In this document: positions 50,730 to 62,499 of the stretch, piece after piece
How positions within the stretch are numbered: the first letter of the stretch is position 1
How the letters are laid out: every line of letters starts with the position of its first letter
NCBI GenBank assembly: GCA_030620095.1
Contig: JAUTXW010001311.1
Location: forward strand, 508,501 to 572,500
Direction of reading: 5' to 3'
DNA length: 64,000 nucleotides
From: Kuschelorhynchus macadamiae
Lineage: Eukaryota; Arthropoda; Insecta; Coleoptera; Curculionidae
The notes under the pieces: model-generated
Told to the model about the DNA's origin: nothing
The model's input: the letters and a program-made list of their open reading frames with translations, nothing else
Database searches by the model: none
Translations under genes and position numbers: made by a program

Positions 50730-53397
50730 TGTAACAGTTTAATTTTGTTATAAGTGCATTTCATTTAACAGTTTAATTTTGTTATAAGTGCATTTCATTG
50801 TATGATTAATTTAATATTATAATCTACTACTTTAGTATTAAGTTTAGTGATTAATATGTACGCCTTGTTGGTTTGATACCTTAGATTTTAGTAGTTTTCT
50901 TATTAGAAGCGGTTACATTGTTCATATTTAAGCGAAATATAAATTCAACACCTTTTGCAGCAAATTTCGGTACACACAGTGTCACCTCTCGATAAGTAGT
51001 TAATTTTAGTACCTATATCTGAACCCAAGTTATAAAGGAATAATTTTCAGTAAATAGTATAAGTTTAGCGTTCGTTCATAGATGGCGCTAAAAAAAAATC
51101 AGGTCAAATATAATTGTTCGATTTATTTAATTTTGCCGAATTTAATAATTATATACTGTATAAGAAAAACTTCAAATTGCACTTTAGACAAACTATTTAT
51201 TTCCCATGTATTTTACAGAGTAGTTATAAATTAAATTTTATTAATTTTGAAAACCTGTTTTCGAGTCCTTTATACAAGTCTTGGGATTTTCGTTTTCCTT
51301 GGCTAGATATGCTGCATTTTTAGATTCGAGCGTATATTTTGTATAACTCTTCTGTCGCTGTAAAAAAAACCAAATCATTAGTACCCCAATAAATTCTTTG
51401 ATATAAAGTCATAAAATATTATGTATTAATAATATTGAACTGTAAATACTTGTATTAAAAAAAAAGGTTGCCTTGATAAATATTTCTTTTCAGATATACA
51501 TAGGATTATTTTTAGACTATAGATACTATATATACACCACTTCATACTTTCTCTTAAAATCTACATTTTATTATTCGTGTTCCCTTTTGCTGTGAATATG
51601 TAACATATAAAGGTATTTTCATTTAAGTTAGACATAAATAAACCAAAGGTATTTCTCGATTCAATATTAATATTCTTACCTTTTTCTTTTCCTGAGACTA
51701 TATAAACTACAGCCTTCTTATAATTTCTATCAATGTTTGATATTCCGAAATTCAGATCGACTTTTGTTTTGTCCATAGTTGCATAATTACTTGGAGCCTA
51801 ATATAAACTGAAATTTCGTTACGTCTGCGTCTGATGCATTTCCTAAAATAGTTAATAATTGTGTGAATAAATTCCTATTTTATGGTTAAATAATGAGTTT
51901 ATACAGTTGGGAAAATTCTATTAAATTAAACTCAACTTACGTTTCATTTTTATGACATTTAACTACTCCTGCATTAGCACATCATTTTTTTTTGACTCTT
52001 TGGTACTCTACTCCGGACTAATATTTGACTTTTTGAGTGGTCCTTTTCCATTAGTACTAGAGTAATTAATTAAATATTATTTGTTTATTTACGTTTCCAT
52101 TTCGCCTAGGCGTTGCTTTTAAATTTCAGGTTAGTTGTTTCTGTCAATGTTATTATTGCGTCGTCTCGGAACTTTTCGGATCTATTCGGCTAAGACTTCC
52201 ATATTAACTTATTCTCGGAACCCTCCATCCGGTACTTCCTCATATCCAGAGCGCAGGCTTCTTTTTCGCTGTTGCCAAGTGTATTCCTGCATTATTTCCT
52301 GTATCTTTCTCAATCAATGGAGAGTCGTTTTTCTTGTCTAACATGTTAATCATATCCTTGTTTTATTCCGTCTATGTGCTCTTTTGGCAAGGTTGTTAGC
52401 ACCTGACATACTCTAGCCAATGGTATTCCGCCACCTTAGTTAACCAAAGTTCTAGATGGAAAGGAAGCTGGGGGAACACATTTTTCACTTTTCTGGTCAC
52501 CTGCAGATAAACCACAGGTCTTCAGCGCGGGTCTGAGGAAACAATCCAGGAAAATCTTGGAAATCCGTTAGCGGGATTTTTCCTCAACACCGCATTAGTT
52601 TTTCGGGCACATTATAGTTTGCACTGTGAGTGTTATTTTTCGTGCTAGAAAATCTCTCTAAGAGAGGATTTGAGCTGAAGATTGGACCAGACCACCATTT
52701 TCCATGCCCTTGTACTTGGCACGTGAAACCACCTTTTTGACTAGAACTGAGTGACCCTATTGGATAGGTAATTTGCTTTAATATCATTTATCCTGAAAAG
52801 GGTATCTTTTTTTCTTAAATTTTGCTATTCGCAATTTGGTAACTTTTCTTATTTTTTTTTTTGGAATTAACTTTTGCTCGGGTGAGGCGATTATTTTTTT
52901 TGATGCAACATGGGCTAGTTTTTATATATTTTTTTTTTGAAATCTTAAAAATTAAATGCAAGTGTAACGAATTCATGCGAAGATAATTTTTAGTTTGTAT
53001 TTCGTCGAACATCTTTTACCTCAGTAATTTGATTCATTTTCCTATTATATTAACCATATTTTGTGGATCGTAAATTGGCTCTATTTTATTTTAAAATAAA
53101 ACCACAATATTTAAGCAGCTTGCATAGTGTGATTTGATTACTGCATTCGTTCTTTTTAATAGATAATAAACAGATTAATAAATGGCTTGCAGAGGTTTTC
53201 AGTAACAATTAAGTATGACGTAAATTGCTTTTCTTTTAGTTTATGGTATTTTTTTTTTGCATTTTGATTTGCCGCTGGAAAATAATTAGTTAAATAAAAC
53301 CCTTTTTTTTAGGTTGGTTATATTAAAATTTAAATATATTTGTGCCTTTTGATTTTTCTTAAATCTGCCTTATTATATCTATATTTTTTAAGTATTC

Positions 53398-53880
53398 CCA
53401 CAACGTTTCGCTTAAATATTTGCTATTCTTCAGGTCTATACATACCTTCTTTTGTTAAGATTTTGCTTTTTTATTTTATTCTCATTTCTATTTAAATTGG
53501 CCGAGGTCGGGAAATTGTTATAGTAATCGATTTTGTTACAAATTTATTTATTGTAAATTGAATTTAGTTTTATTGGAGTCAGTTATAATAATGTGCCTAT
53601 ATTTTTCTTACCCAACGTTTCGATTAATTTTAGGTCATCATCAGGACCTAATTTTTTTTAAGTATTACAATTATTGCTACTTTATTACGTATTGCTAATT
53701 TAAATCATTCGGATTCAGTCGAAACCTTGTATTTATTTTAGTGTTAACGCTGGTTATTGAGATTATATTTGATAAGGTAAATTTTAGAATTTTCCTTTTC
53801 GGTCTTAGTTTGTATTTGTGGATTTGTTGGATTTATTGACAACGTTTCGACTGAATTTTCGATACCCATCAGGGCATTTT
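53398..53880 (-). repeat. Three hammerhead/PLE-tail-like motifs
   Basis: On the minus strand CTGAAGA (near 53430), CTGATGA (near 53633) and CTGATGG (near 53869) are each followed 17-20 nt later by CGAAACGTTG (at about 53404, 53613 and 53841). Spacing between motifs is about 210 and 230 bp. The boxes match hammerhead C and GAAA boxes with an ACGT stem III, but stem II pairing is poor in all three. Confidence 0.45.
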
Positions 53881-54195
53881 GTGCTTATTGATGGTATCTT
53901 TAGTGACTTCATTTTAAATTATTTAATTGTATTTTTTTTATTTTGTTGCTTGCGGTTTTAATTTATTTACAGAAAAGTTCTGATTAGTGTCTTAAAATTA
54001 ATTAAACATTTTTTTTATACTTCTCGGTAGGATTAAATTTTTAAAATTAAATTATTGTTCTGACTGTTCAGTTCATTTTGAATCAGTAGAAACCTTTTGG
54101 GGATTTTTTTTTAAATTAATTAAAATTATTTGGGTTTTCGTTATAGACTTTGAATCACTATGAAAAATTCTAGAAAATTTTTGTTTTCATAGGGT

Positions 54196-54380
54196 TCAAG
54201 TCAGGGGCCAACTGTTAGTCACGGTCCCAATTTCAAGTCAGGGGCCAACTGTAAGTCACAGTCCTAATTTCAACTCAGGGGCTAATTACAACTGCAAGTC
54301 ACAGACAATTTCAAGTCACGGGCTTAACTTCAAGACTCGGGACTAATCCCATGTCACGGGCCTAGTTTGAAGTTAGGAGC
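54196..54380 (+). repeat. Degenerate tandem repeat inside the insertion
   Basis: Five to six degenerating units of 20-37 bp built on tcaagtcaggggccaactg and agtcacggtcccaatt. The first two are nearly identical and later ones shorten. Confidence 0.8.
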
Positions 54381-54822
54381 GTCTCAGAACTTCCAGGTGC
54401 TGCTGGATTTGGTGACACCTATTGTTTACATTTTATTTTTTTTTTCCTTCTTTTATACCGTAACTGATAATAGATTTTTTTTTTACTATATTTGTGTTTT
54501 ATTTAGCTCACTCTTTTTCTTTTAAAGTATCAAGAGGAAGCAAGTGCCGCAAAGATCAAGGGGCTTTCCAATTTAAGCCGTTCTAAATTGGTGGCGCTCA
54601 TTTCTTTTTTTATCTCTCTTTTTTTTTTGATTTCTTAAGTTTTCCCACGCCCTACTCTCCGGGTTAATTGAGCTAGGGCACCTACATTGCACGCTCTGTT
54701 GACCACGAGCTGTAATCTTGATACCTTTTTGTGAATTTATAATAAAACAGTAATAATAATTATTAAATAAGAGCGTAGCAATCTTGTACCTTGGTTTTAA
54801 GAAAACTCCAGGGTTACATGGT

Positions 54823-56690
54823 GATGCAGCGCCGATAAAACAGCCTCCAAGACGAATACCTTTGGCAAAGCGACATGAAGTAAATCAGATTCTTAAGGAT
54901 ATGGAAAAACAAGACATTATAGAACCATCTCAAAGTCCATGGTCATCACCAGTAGTCTTAGTTAAGAAGAAAGATGGCTCCACGAGATTCTGCGTCGACT
55001 TCCGTAGGCTCAATGACGTCACAAAGAAAGATAGCATTCCCTTACCAAGAATTGATGATACCTTGGACACTTTAACAGGATCAAAATGGTTCTCAACCCT
55101 AGACCTGAAAAGTGGTTATTGGCAAGTTAAGCTTAATCCAGATGATAAAGAAAAGACAGCGTTTTCTACTGGGACTGGACTGTGGCAATTTAAAGTTATG
55201 CCTTTTGGATTATGCAATGCCTCAGTAACTTTTGAACGTTTAATGGAACTGACATTGGAATGACATGGGAAACATGTCTAATATATTTAGATGACATCAT
55301 TATTCTTGGGAAAACATTTGAAGGTCATTTAAAGAATATTGAAGCTGTTTTCCAGAAACTGAGAATGGCTGGCTTAAAACTCAGTCCCAAAAAGTGCCAG
55401 TTTTTTCAAAAAGAAGTGAAATATCTAGGCCATGTAATTACCGAACATGGTGTGTTTTTACACCATGATCCTGAGAAGACTGAAACCATTCAAAATTGGC
55501 CAATACCAAAGGACAGACATGAACTAAAGAGTTTTCTGGGACTTTGTACGTACTACAGACGATTCATAAAAGGTTTTGCTAATATCGCTAGACCATTACA
55601 TCGACTTACTTAAAGCAGTCACAGCTATGTATGGACCCAAGAATGTGCAGAAGCATTTAACAACTTGAAGCAAGCCTTGTATAATCCTCCAGTGTTGTCA
55701 TATCCTGAGCCATCGCAGATGTTTATTGTAGACACCGATGCTAGCAATGCCGCTATTGGTGGTATTTTGTCACAAGTACAAAATGGCGAAGAAAAAGTAA
55801 TAGCCTATTTCAGCAAGGTTCTTTCTAAACCTGAACGCAACTACTGTGTGACAAGGAAAGAATTACTGGCTATTGTTAAAACATTGGAGCACTTTCATAA
55901 GTACTTGTATGGGCAAAAAATCCTTTTAAGGACGGATCATGCATCACTCAAATGGTTGCTACAATTTAAGAATCCCGAAGGACAAATAGCCAGGTGGTTG
56001 CAGCGCCTACAGGAATATGACTTTAAAGTTGAACATCGCAAAGGGTTAAATCATAAGAATGCTGATGCTTTATCAAGAAGACCATGCCCAGAAAGTTGTA
56101 AACATTGCAACAGACACGAGGAAAGAGAAGATCCTGACGATTTTCATTGCCGAAGAACAGCACTTCAAAGCTCTCCAGAGTGGGACTCTAAAATGTTATC
56201 CAAAGATCAGCAAGTAGAACCAGATATTGGCCCTATAATTAAACTGAAATTAGAAAATTCACCAAGACCTTGTTACCAAGAAATTGCAGCCAAATCCCAG
56301 AAATTTAAAGGATACTGGGCTTTATGGGACTCTTTGGTGATAAAAGACGGCCTGTTAAAAAGAATCTGGGAAAGTTCTGATGGCAAAAATAACAAATACC
56401 AAACTATTTTGCCCTCAAAGAGAACTCCTGAAGTGTTGCAAGCCGTACACAACGGTGTAGGCGGAGGACATTTTGGTGTTATGAAGACTCGTGCAAAAGT
56501 TCGAGAAAGGTTTTATTGGTTAGGAAGTCGTACAGATGTGAAAGATCGGTGCCGAACCTGCGAAGACTGCGCCGCCAGTAAAGGACCCCAAACTCGTACT
56601 CGTGGCAAAATGAAGCAGTACAACGTGGGAGCACCCTTGAATTGCCATAGATGTAGCAGGACCATTTCCAGTTAGTAAGTCCGAAAATCG
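54823..56690 (+). pseudogene. Gypsy pol part 2: RT and RNase H, start of integrase
   Basis: RT begins with IKQPPRRIPLAKRHEV, VLVKKKDGSTRFCVDFRRLN, WFSTLDLKSGYWQV (first catalytic D), FKVMPFGLCNASVTFERLM. A frameshift at about 55258 precedes CLIYLDDIIILG (YLDD, 55284-55295), LSPKKCQFFQKEVKYLGHV and LGLCTYYRRFIKGFA. A stop at 55611 interrupts the same frame, which resumes into RNase H (FIVDTDASNAAIGGILSQ, NYCVTRKELLAIV, LRTDHASLKWLL, HKNADALSRRPC). The integrase zinc-binding HHCC region follows (HNGVGGGHFGV, CRTCEDCAASKG). A frameshift at about 56640 ends this frame at 56675. Confidence 0.93.
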
Positions 56691-57483
56691 CTTTGTGTTA
56701 GTAGCGATGGATTACTTCAGCAAATGGCCAGAAGTCTACGCAATATCCAATCAAGAAGCCATCACTGTCGCCGACGTACTATTTCATAAATGGATTTGCC
56801 GATATGGAATTCCAAGGGAAATACACTCCGACCAAGGCAGAAATTTTGAATCCGATGTATTCAAAAGCTTGTGCAGCCTATTAGGAATTCATAAGACAAG
56901 AACAACACGGCTTCATCCGCAGTCAGATGGAATGGTTGAAAGATTTAATAGAACTTTGGAGAACTACCTGAAAATCCAAGTTAATGAACAACAAAGTTAC
57001 TGGGATAAATGTATTCAACCATTTTTACTGGCCTATCGCTCTGCAGTTCATGAATCCACTGGAAAAACACCTGCCAGTGTAATATTTGGATCTGATCTAC
57101 AGCTTCCAGTCGACCTCTTGACTGGACGACCTCCGAACTATAAGATAACTACTACGGATTATGCCAGCCAGGTTAGTAAACGCCTCAGAGAAATCCATGA
57201 AGAAGTCCGCCATAAATTACAGATAGAAAGCGATAGAATAAAGTCACGTTATGATCTACGAGCCAATCACACTGGATTTACAGTCGGTGAAAAAGTTTGG
57301 TTATACAATCCAAAAAAAACTAACGGACGCTCGCCGAAGTTGCAGAAATCATGGGAAGGCCCGTATCGTGTGGTGACCCGACTGAATTACTTGGTATACC
57401 GGATTCAGAAAAGCCCTCATGCAAAAATGAAAGTGGTGCATCTCCATCGATTAGCCCGTTACCAAGATACCGAAGATGTTTGA
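56640..57483 (+). pseudogene. Gypsy pol part 3: integrase core and GPY domain
   Basis: After the frameshift the frame reads IDVAGPFPVSKS (first catalytic D) and VAMDYFSKWPEVYA, then EIHSDQGRNFESDVF (second D), LHPQSDGMVERFNRTLENYL (catalytic E), SAVHESTGKTPASVIFG, GEKVWLYNP and WEGPYRVVTRLNYLVYRIQ (GPY/F module), ending HLHRLARYQDTEDV with stop at 57481. There is no chromodomain and no env. This C-terminal part is intact from 56695. Confidence 0.95.
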
Positions 57484-57497
57484 TCGGGACGATCAAC

Positions 57498-57513
57498 TCT
57501 GGGAAGGGGGTAA
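57498..57513 (+). promoter_or_regulatory. Polypurine tract
   Basis: GGGAAGGGGG followed by TAA lies immediately before the 3' LTR, the position of the plus-strand primer. Confidence 0.85.
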
Positions 57514-57942
57514 TGTTACGAGTTTAGCCCTGGTCATAGATTTGTTGAGATTTAGATGAATTTGTTTATTGTTTGTTATTTTATTGAAGTAGACTTACCT
57601 TAATTTTTATCCATGTAACGACTATGTTAGTGTCAAAAATCGTTCTCGAATGCTTTGTTAGGCTTAATTCATCTCACCCTGTACTATTTGGATTATTCTA
57701 GAATTTTCTAGATCATTCCATCCTTTTCTAAAGGCTATATAAGCGCGCCGCGAGGTCTCATTTGGATTCAGTTATAATTGAGATTTCGAAGTGTTAAAAA
57801 CCTGACATTGACAAGTTTAAAGTTACCTTAGTTACGATTGTTAAGTATAACCAGTCTCTACCTTTGATACCTATAAACTGTGTTTTGAATAAAAGGAGTG
57901 CATTCAGATTCTACGTGTTTGTATACCGGCCAATCCGGAACA
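57514..57942 (+). repeat. Gypsy 3' LTR
   Basis: 429 bp, same length as the 5' LTR with about 17 substitutions and no indels seen. TATA at 57736 and AATAAA at 57888 are conserved. Confidence 0.95.
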
Positions 57943-58077
57943 ATACTTAGGACCTGAATATCACCTATATATCACAAGAAAAGGGTGGAACGTAATCTAT
58001 TCATTGGACGTTCCATGCACGTGCGCAGTGAAAAAAAAAGGACATTCTTTTCACATTCTCATTCTAAAAAGCAACAT

Positions 58078-58598
58078 TCATAGTATATGATAAGGATATA
58101 CAATTGCTATTTGGGTGTCATATTTACTTTTTAAATGGCTGTTCTTAAAATAGATTTTAAATACTGAGTTTTGCTTCACCATAATTTCCATTACATCGGT
58201 CCATTTCGCGTTTCTGCCGGCTTCACTGGTTCTAACAGTTAAGACACTAAGATTTTTAGGCAACGAAATTTGAAGTCGCTAAATTGCATTGGGATCACTT
58301 TATAAGGTTAGCTTCTGCGTGCCAAACTAAATACAGGATATAGTTGAGATGGCAAAAATACATTTCCAGTACAAAAAATAGCTCTACTGATAGCACTGTG
58401 GGCTGAATCCCCTTTGTTTTGCTCATGATTAGTTGCGAAAAAACGCAAAAAAATTTCTTCAATTGTAGGAAACTTACTTGTTGAATGTAGTAACATTGTC
58501 GCTATGATGGAATTTTTATTTTGTCCATTACACCCATCTGCGAATAAATACACGATTTTTATTCCCTTTTTGCTATAGTAGTCCAAAACTTGTGACAT
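58078..58598 (-). pseudogene. Fragment of a multicopy arthropod protein family
   Basis: Frame 58308-58598 contains IKIVYLFADGCNGQNKNSII and FLRFFATNHEQNKGDSAHSA then ISRA. The pattern D-x-C-x-GQN-K-N followed by GH/NH...D-S-x-H-x-x-I-x-R-A recurs in large repetitive protein families of insects, probably DDE-type transposon derivatives, which I cannot name with certainty. The continuation at 58078-58263 (WTDVMEIMVKQNSVFKIYFK) matches the later part of such proteins. The intervening part and both ends are degraded. Confidence 0.6.
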
Positions 58599-58820
58599 GC
58601 ATGTTACTATTTCGGAGGAACCGAGCTTTCTAAGCGCCTTGTGCCAAACAAAGCAAAAATACTTTTTAGTGACTAAATTACAACGTGTAAAATTTTATGT
58701 GGCCAAGCGACTTTTATAGAAAATGACGCTTTCGTTGGAAATAGGTAAATAAATTAGGATGCCATTTTGTTTTACTTTCTTATATTCATATCAAAATATT
58801 ATCAATTCATTCCTATCTAA
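58599..58820. other. No recognised gene
   Basis: Short AT-rich spacer before the Tigger-like element. Confidence 0.5.
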
Positions 58821-58822
58821 TA

Positions 58823-59932
58823 CAGTAGAGTCTTGATAACGTGAACTAATTAGGGATGACTGTGTTCATATTTTCGAGGAGTTCATGTTACTGGATAAAA
58901 TTAATCACATATAAAACTGATTTGAACGGTATATTTTGAACATATGTTTTATTGAAAAATCAAACACAAATGCATATATAGTACAGTAGGAATGTATATT
59001 TATGTATAATACCTTATGTAGATAACTAATTTATTGTACAGATATGTACACACATATACTTAATCCTTTGTTTGTAGGAAAAACTTATCCAATTTTTTTT
59101 GATAGGTACGTTTTTTGTTTGACAAAATAGTTACACTTTCACATAATTTGTATAAAGACTGATTATCCTCGAAGTCAGCATTGCTTTGCTCTGCCCATTC
59201 CAGACCTCGGTTAAATATACGAACTGCCTCTGCATGGGTAATTTGGTCCTTAGCCGGAGAAATCATCAAGAATGATTACAAATTACAGTACAATTTTCAT
59301 CATGTTCAACAAAGTCGTCTTTATTCCATTCCTCGATATCAGCAGATTTGAAGTCTTGCCCTGGATCAATTTCATCTAGCTAATTGATGTTAGGTTAGGT
59401 CACTATTCAGACTTAACAATTCTTGACGAAGTGTTGCCAGGGGCGTGTTATCTTCACGATCGTCATCGCTTTGGCTTTCCAAAATATTTTTCCGACACTT
59501 TCTAATGATAGCTGGTTTCCATGCTCGTGATATGTTTAAAATAGCATCTCGGAGATTATACTGTTTGATAGTGACATTCATATCCTCTGATTTATTAGCT
59601 ACCACCTTTGCCAAAAACATAGAGCGATAATGCAGTTTGTGAACCTAATAACGTTTTGGTTTATAGGTTAAATTAGAGATGTAACGTTGGGAGGCATATA
59701 CATACAAATAAAATATAATGGCGGCGTTAAACAAAGGAACTAAAGCTGCCGACAAAGCAATTGCCGGTTACATCATAATATCTAGCCGTTAATTTTTTTC
59801 TTTATGTTCACGTTGTAGAGGCGAGATATTTTTGACGTTTACCTTTTTAGAATGGGTTAAATACCAAATTGGATGTTCACCATGTTGATGATGTTGAACA
59901 TCCCTAATGTTCACGTTATCGAGATTCTACTG
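58823..59932 (-). mobile_element. Tigger/pogo-type transposon, deletion derivative
   Basis: Left end CAGTAGAGTCTTGATAACGT, right end complementing to CAGTAGAATCTCGATAACGT, each followed by GAAC; TA flanks both ends (58821-58822, 59933-59934). These ends are typical of Tigger elements. At 1110 bp it retains only C-terminal transposase coding on the minus strand. Confidence 0.88.
59060..59640 (-). pseudogene. Tigger transposase C-terminal remnant
   Basis: Frame 59390-59620 contains VTIKQYNLRDAILNISRAWK and IIRKCRKNIL; frame 59060-59269 contains ITHAEAVRIFNRGLEWAE and NKKRTYQKKLDKFF. These are the post-catalytic segments of Tigger/jerky-type transposases (the AW-K segment and the HAEA-x3-AL-x-WAE helix). 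The DNA-binding and catalytic domains are deleted; frames differ, so further breaks exist. Confidence 0.8.
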
Positions 59933-59939
59933 TACTTGA

Positions 59940-60480
59940 TTTTTGAGCAAAATTTGAACTAAATTGGATAATAAGATTTATTAGTGATAATTTTTTTAAC
60001 GTTTCACTAGGTCGTCAACTTGTTCCGACATATTGGAGTTTTAACAAAATTTTCCAAGTCATCCCCATATAACCCTTCATTTTTTATTGAAATTTCAAAT
60101 GAAAGTCAGCATGATAAGCTTTTCAGGTATGTCGCGAACAGACAGACAGGCAGACAAATCAACAGACGGACCGACAAAATTGACAAAAATATTTTTTGGC
60201 ATCTAGAGACGCTAAAACGTGAAGATATGCAAAAACCTGTAGGACAATTTTTCTCGCTTACAAACATTTTATTTGGCCACAATTTTGTTATGCCATCTTG
60301 AATTAGTACCAAAATTTTACTAGTACTCTATACCACAATTATTAGTTATGACACCCAATTTGAAAACAGGTTACATTAAGTAACTTTTTTAGGCTAAACT
60401 TTTAAATATTTTATCAAGCCGTCATTTTTGATTCGTATCAAAATATTACCTGTTGTTGATGTCTACATAGATGTCATATT
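59940..60480 (-). repeat. Relative of the 21.5-22.6 kb repeat
   Basis: Inverted relative to 21480-22565: contains acagacagacaggcagac, gacgctaaaacgtgaag (complement of cttcgcgttttagcgtc at about 21964) and tcatccccatat. Open frame 60020-60301 falls inside the repeat and is not a gene. Confidence 0.7.
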
Positions 60481-61084
60481 TTATAGAAGAATTCAATTTA
60501 TTATTTTTAATTAAAAAATCTAAAGCTAATACTGAAAATGCATAATCGAAATTAAAATATTTGTATACTCATTTGTAATTATAATTATTTAACGAAAAAA
60601 AATCTATACATGAACGTTACACTAAAGTTAATTAAAACGAACAAACAATTCTGGGTATTCACTGAATAAATGAGCATTACATAATTGGATTAAAATTTAA
60701 TTCTCCCTGAAGCTAAATTAAACTAACGAGCGTACGAGGTACATTTCGGTATAAAACATCTGAATGATAAACATTTTAGAATTTGCAGCCTTTGAATTCA
60801 TTATTTTACTAAATATCGCAAATGCAAACTTATGTCAATTGATGCTACTCCATTACTATATACAGCATTGCCTGGAGATACGTTATAATGATGGTGGATT
60901 TTCCCTTGTTTATTCAACAGGTACTTTTAACGTTTAGTTTGGTTGGTAAACGGATTTAAACAGGGTTATCACCCTCACCGGTGCCAACTTTTCAACTGGG
61001 TGCTTTGTACAGGTACACAAATTTATTTTTTTAAGGATAAAGGGGACAAAAATAAAAAATATAATGCCATTGATCAAATATAAA
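60481..61084. other. No recognised gene
   Basis: AT-rich spacer between two copies of the dispersed repeat. Confidence 0.5.
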
Positions 61085-61310
61085 AATTGAAATAGCAGTT
61101 TCTTCTGCCATTATTACCAGGTCATCCCCATATGACCTTTAATTTTTTACCAAAATTTCAAGTCAATCGGGTAAGAAGGTTTTTGACTATAACGCGAACA
61201 GACAGGCAGACCGACGAAATAAAGAAAACATGTTTTTCGGAACCTAGGGTTCTTGAAACGTAAAGATCCAAAAAAAATCGCGGAGGGTGTTTCTTTCACG
61301 ATTACAATAA
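61085..61310 (-). repeat. Second relative of the 21.5-kb repeat
   Basis: Contains ccaggtcatccccatatgac, gcgaacagacaggcagacc and tttcacgattac, the complement of the 21480-21660 start of the family. Confidence 0.7.
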
Positions 61311-61350
61311 AGTAAAAAGGTTTTGCAGATATGGGTTCTATATGCTCTTA

Positions 61351-61370
61351 TACAGGGTGTTTCGGGAGGA
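61351..61370 (+). other. Solitary transposon-end motif
   Basis: TACAGGGTGTTTCGGG resembles mariner/MITE ends elsewhere here, but I found no mirrored partner. A 69-residue frame overlapping it (61323-61532) is not recognised. Confidence 0.35.
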
Positions 61371-61770
61371 AAGGGAAATATTCTAAGGTTGTATTTAGGA
61401 TACCAAACCAATCAAAAAATGTTATATAAGAAAATTATTATTAAATTATTAAAAGAAAATTTAAAAAAATCTCTCTTTGATTATTGCGGAAATGATTATT
61501 ATAATAATAATATTATATCAAAATGCAACTAAGTATTTTTAAATGTGTTCAGATTATTTGTTTCGTTTAAATTGACAAACCAAAATCTTTTTTGGCTTTT
61601 TCGCAACTGAATAAAAATATCTAACTTAAAATTTATTGAAGCAAATATTTGATAAAATTACATATCTCAACATGTAAACTAGTCTGTCTACAGAATGTCT
61701 CGATATATAATATAAACAATATTATTTAAGCAAGCAAAAAAAATTATGTCATTTACCTTAAGTTTTTATA

Positions 61771-61824
61771 GACACATAGTAGTTGTACAAATACTTTCAT
61801 CCTATCGGGACTCATCAGTGCGCC
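61771..61824 (-). ncRNA. Hammerhead ribozyme, type I, intact
   Basis: Minus-strand order: GGCGCA (stem I), CTGATGA, stem II GTCC-CGATA-GGAT, GAAA, stem III GTA-(TTTGTACAAC)-TAC, then U and A at the cleavage site, then TGTGTC (stem I). GGCGCA pairs with TGTGTC over 6 bp (two G-U), stem II pairs over 4 bp (one G-U), stem III over 3 bp plus A-U. All conserved core bases (CUGAUGA, GAAA, UH) are present. Predicted cleavage is after the A of CUA, at about 61777. This is the best candidate in the window for an active ribozyme. Confidence 0.85.
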
Positions 61825-62087
61825 GATTGTAAAAGAGAAACATTAAATAATATAAAAGAATTGATTTCAAAATTTTAAAATATGTTAGTTTGTTTGACAT
61901 GTAACCTAGATATGAAAAAAATGATAGTTTGCAGCCATCTATAATGCTATTTTTAAATGTGTTTAGATTATTTGTTGCGTTTAGATTGACAAACAAAAAT
62001 CTTTTGTTTCTCAATCAAACAAACTAACATATTTTAAAATTTTGAAATCAATTCTTTTATATTATTTAATGTTTCTCTTTTACAATC

Positions 62088-62141
62088 GGCGCACTGATGA
62101 GTCTCGGTAGGATGAAAGTATTTGTACAACTACTATGTGTA
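62088..62141 (+). ncRNA. Hammerhead ribozyme, type I, core intact
   Basis: Same fold as 61771-61824. Stem II is GTCT/GGAT with an extra wobble and loop CGGTA; the outermost stem I pair is lost (TGTGTA). The catalytic core is intact. Confidence 0.82.
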
Positions 62142-62499
62142 TAAAAACCTAAGGTAAATGACATAATTTTTTATGCTTGCTTAAATAATATTGTTTATAT
62201 TATATATCGAGACATTCTGTAGACAGACTAGTCTACATGTTGAGATATGTAATTTTTTTAAATATTTGCTTCAATCAATTTTAAGTTAGATATCTTTATT
62301 CAGTTGCGAAAAAGCCAAAAAAGATTTATGTTTGTCAATCTAAAGGCAACAAATAATCTGAACACATTTAAAAATAGCATTATAGATGGCTGCAAACTAT
62401 CATTTTTTTCATATCTAGGTTACATGTCAAACAAACTAACAAATTTTAAAATTTTGAAATCAATTCTTTTATATTATTTAATGTTTCTCTTTTACAATC

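Larger units (their letters stand above)
50730..54818. mobile_element. 4.09-kb TG...CA insertion (giant solo LTR candidate)
   Basis: Begins TGTAACAG and ends GGGTTACA, with the target duplication TGGT on both sides (50726-50729, 54819-54822). The host reading frame is continuous when the insert and one TGGT are removed. TG...CA ends with a 4-bp duplication are typical of an LTR, and no protein, PBS or second LTR was found inside, so a very long solo LTR is the best fit; a non-coding LARD-like element is the alternative. It starts with a duplicated ~34-bp segment (50733-50799) and contains short tandem motifs at 54196-54380 and three PLE-tail-like motifs (53400-53880). Confidence 0.75.
47900..57942 (+). 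mobile_element. Ty3/gypsy LTR retrotransposon with nested insertion
   Basis: Two 429-bp LTRs (TG...CA) bound the element, with the 4-bp target duplication ATAC (47896-47899 and 57943-57946). Order is gag, protease, RT, RNase H, integrase; there is no env. A 4089-bp foreign insert (50730-54818) splits pol just before RT. Without it the element is about 5.95 kb. The LTRs differ at about 17 positions by eye (4%), so the insertion is not recent. Stops and frameshifts in gag and pol make it non-autonomous. Confidence 0.95.

Noticed and set aside
50893..54783. Envelope gene within the gypsy element
   Set aside because: The extra 4 kb lies before RT, not after integrase, has its own ends and target duplication, and has no long open frame.
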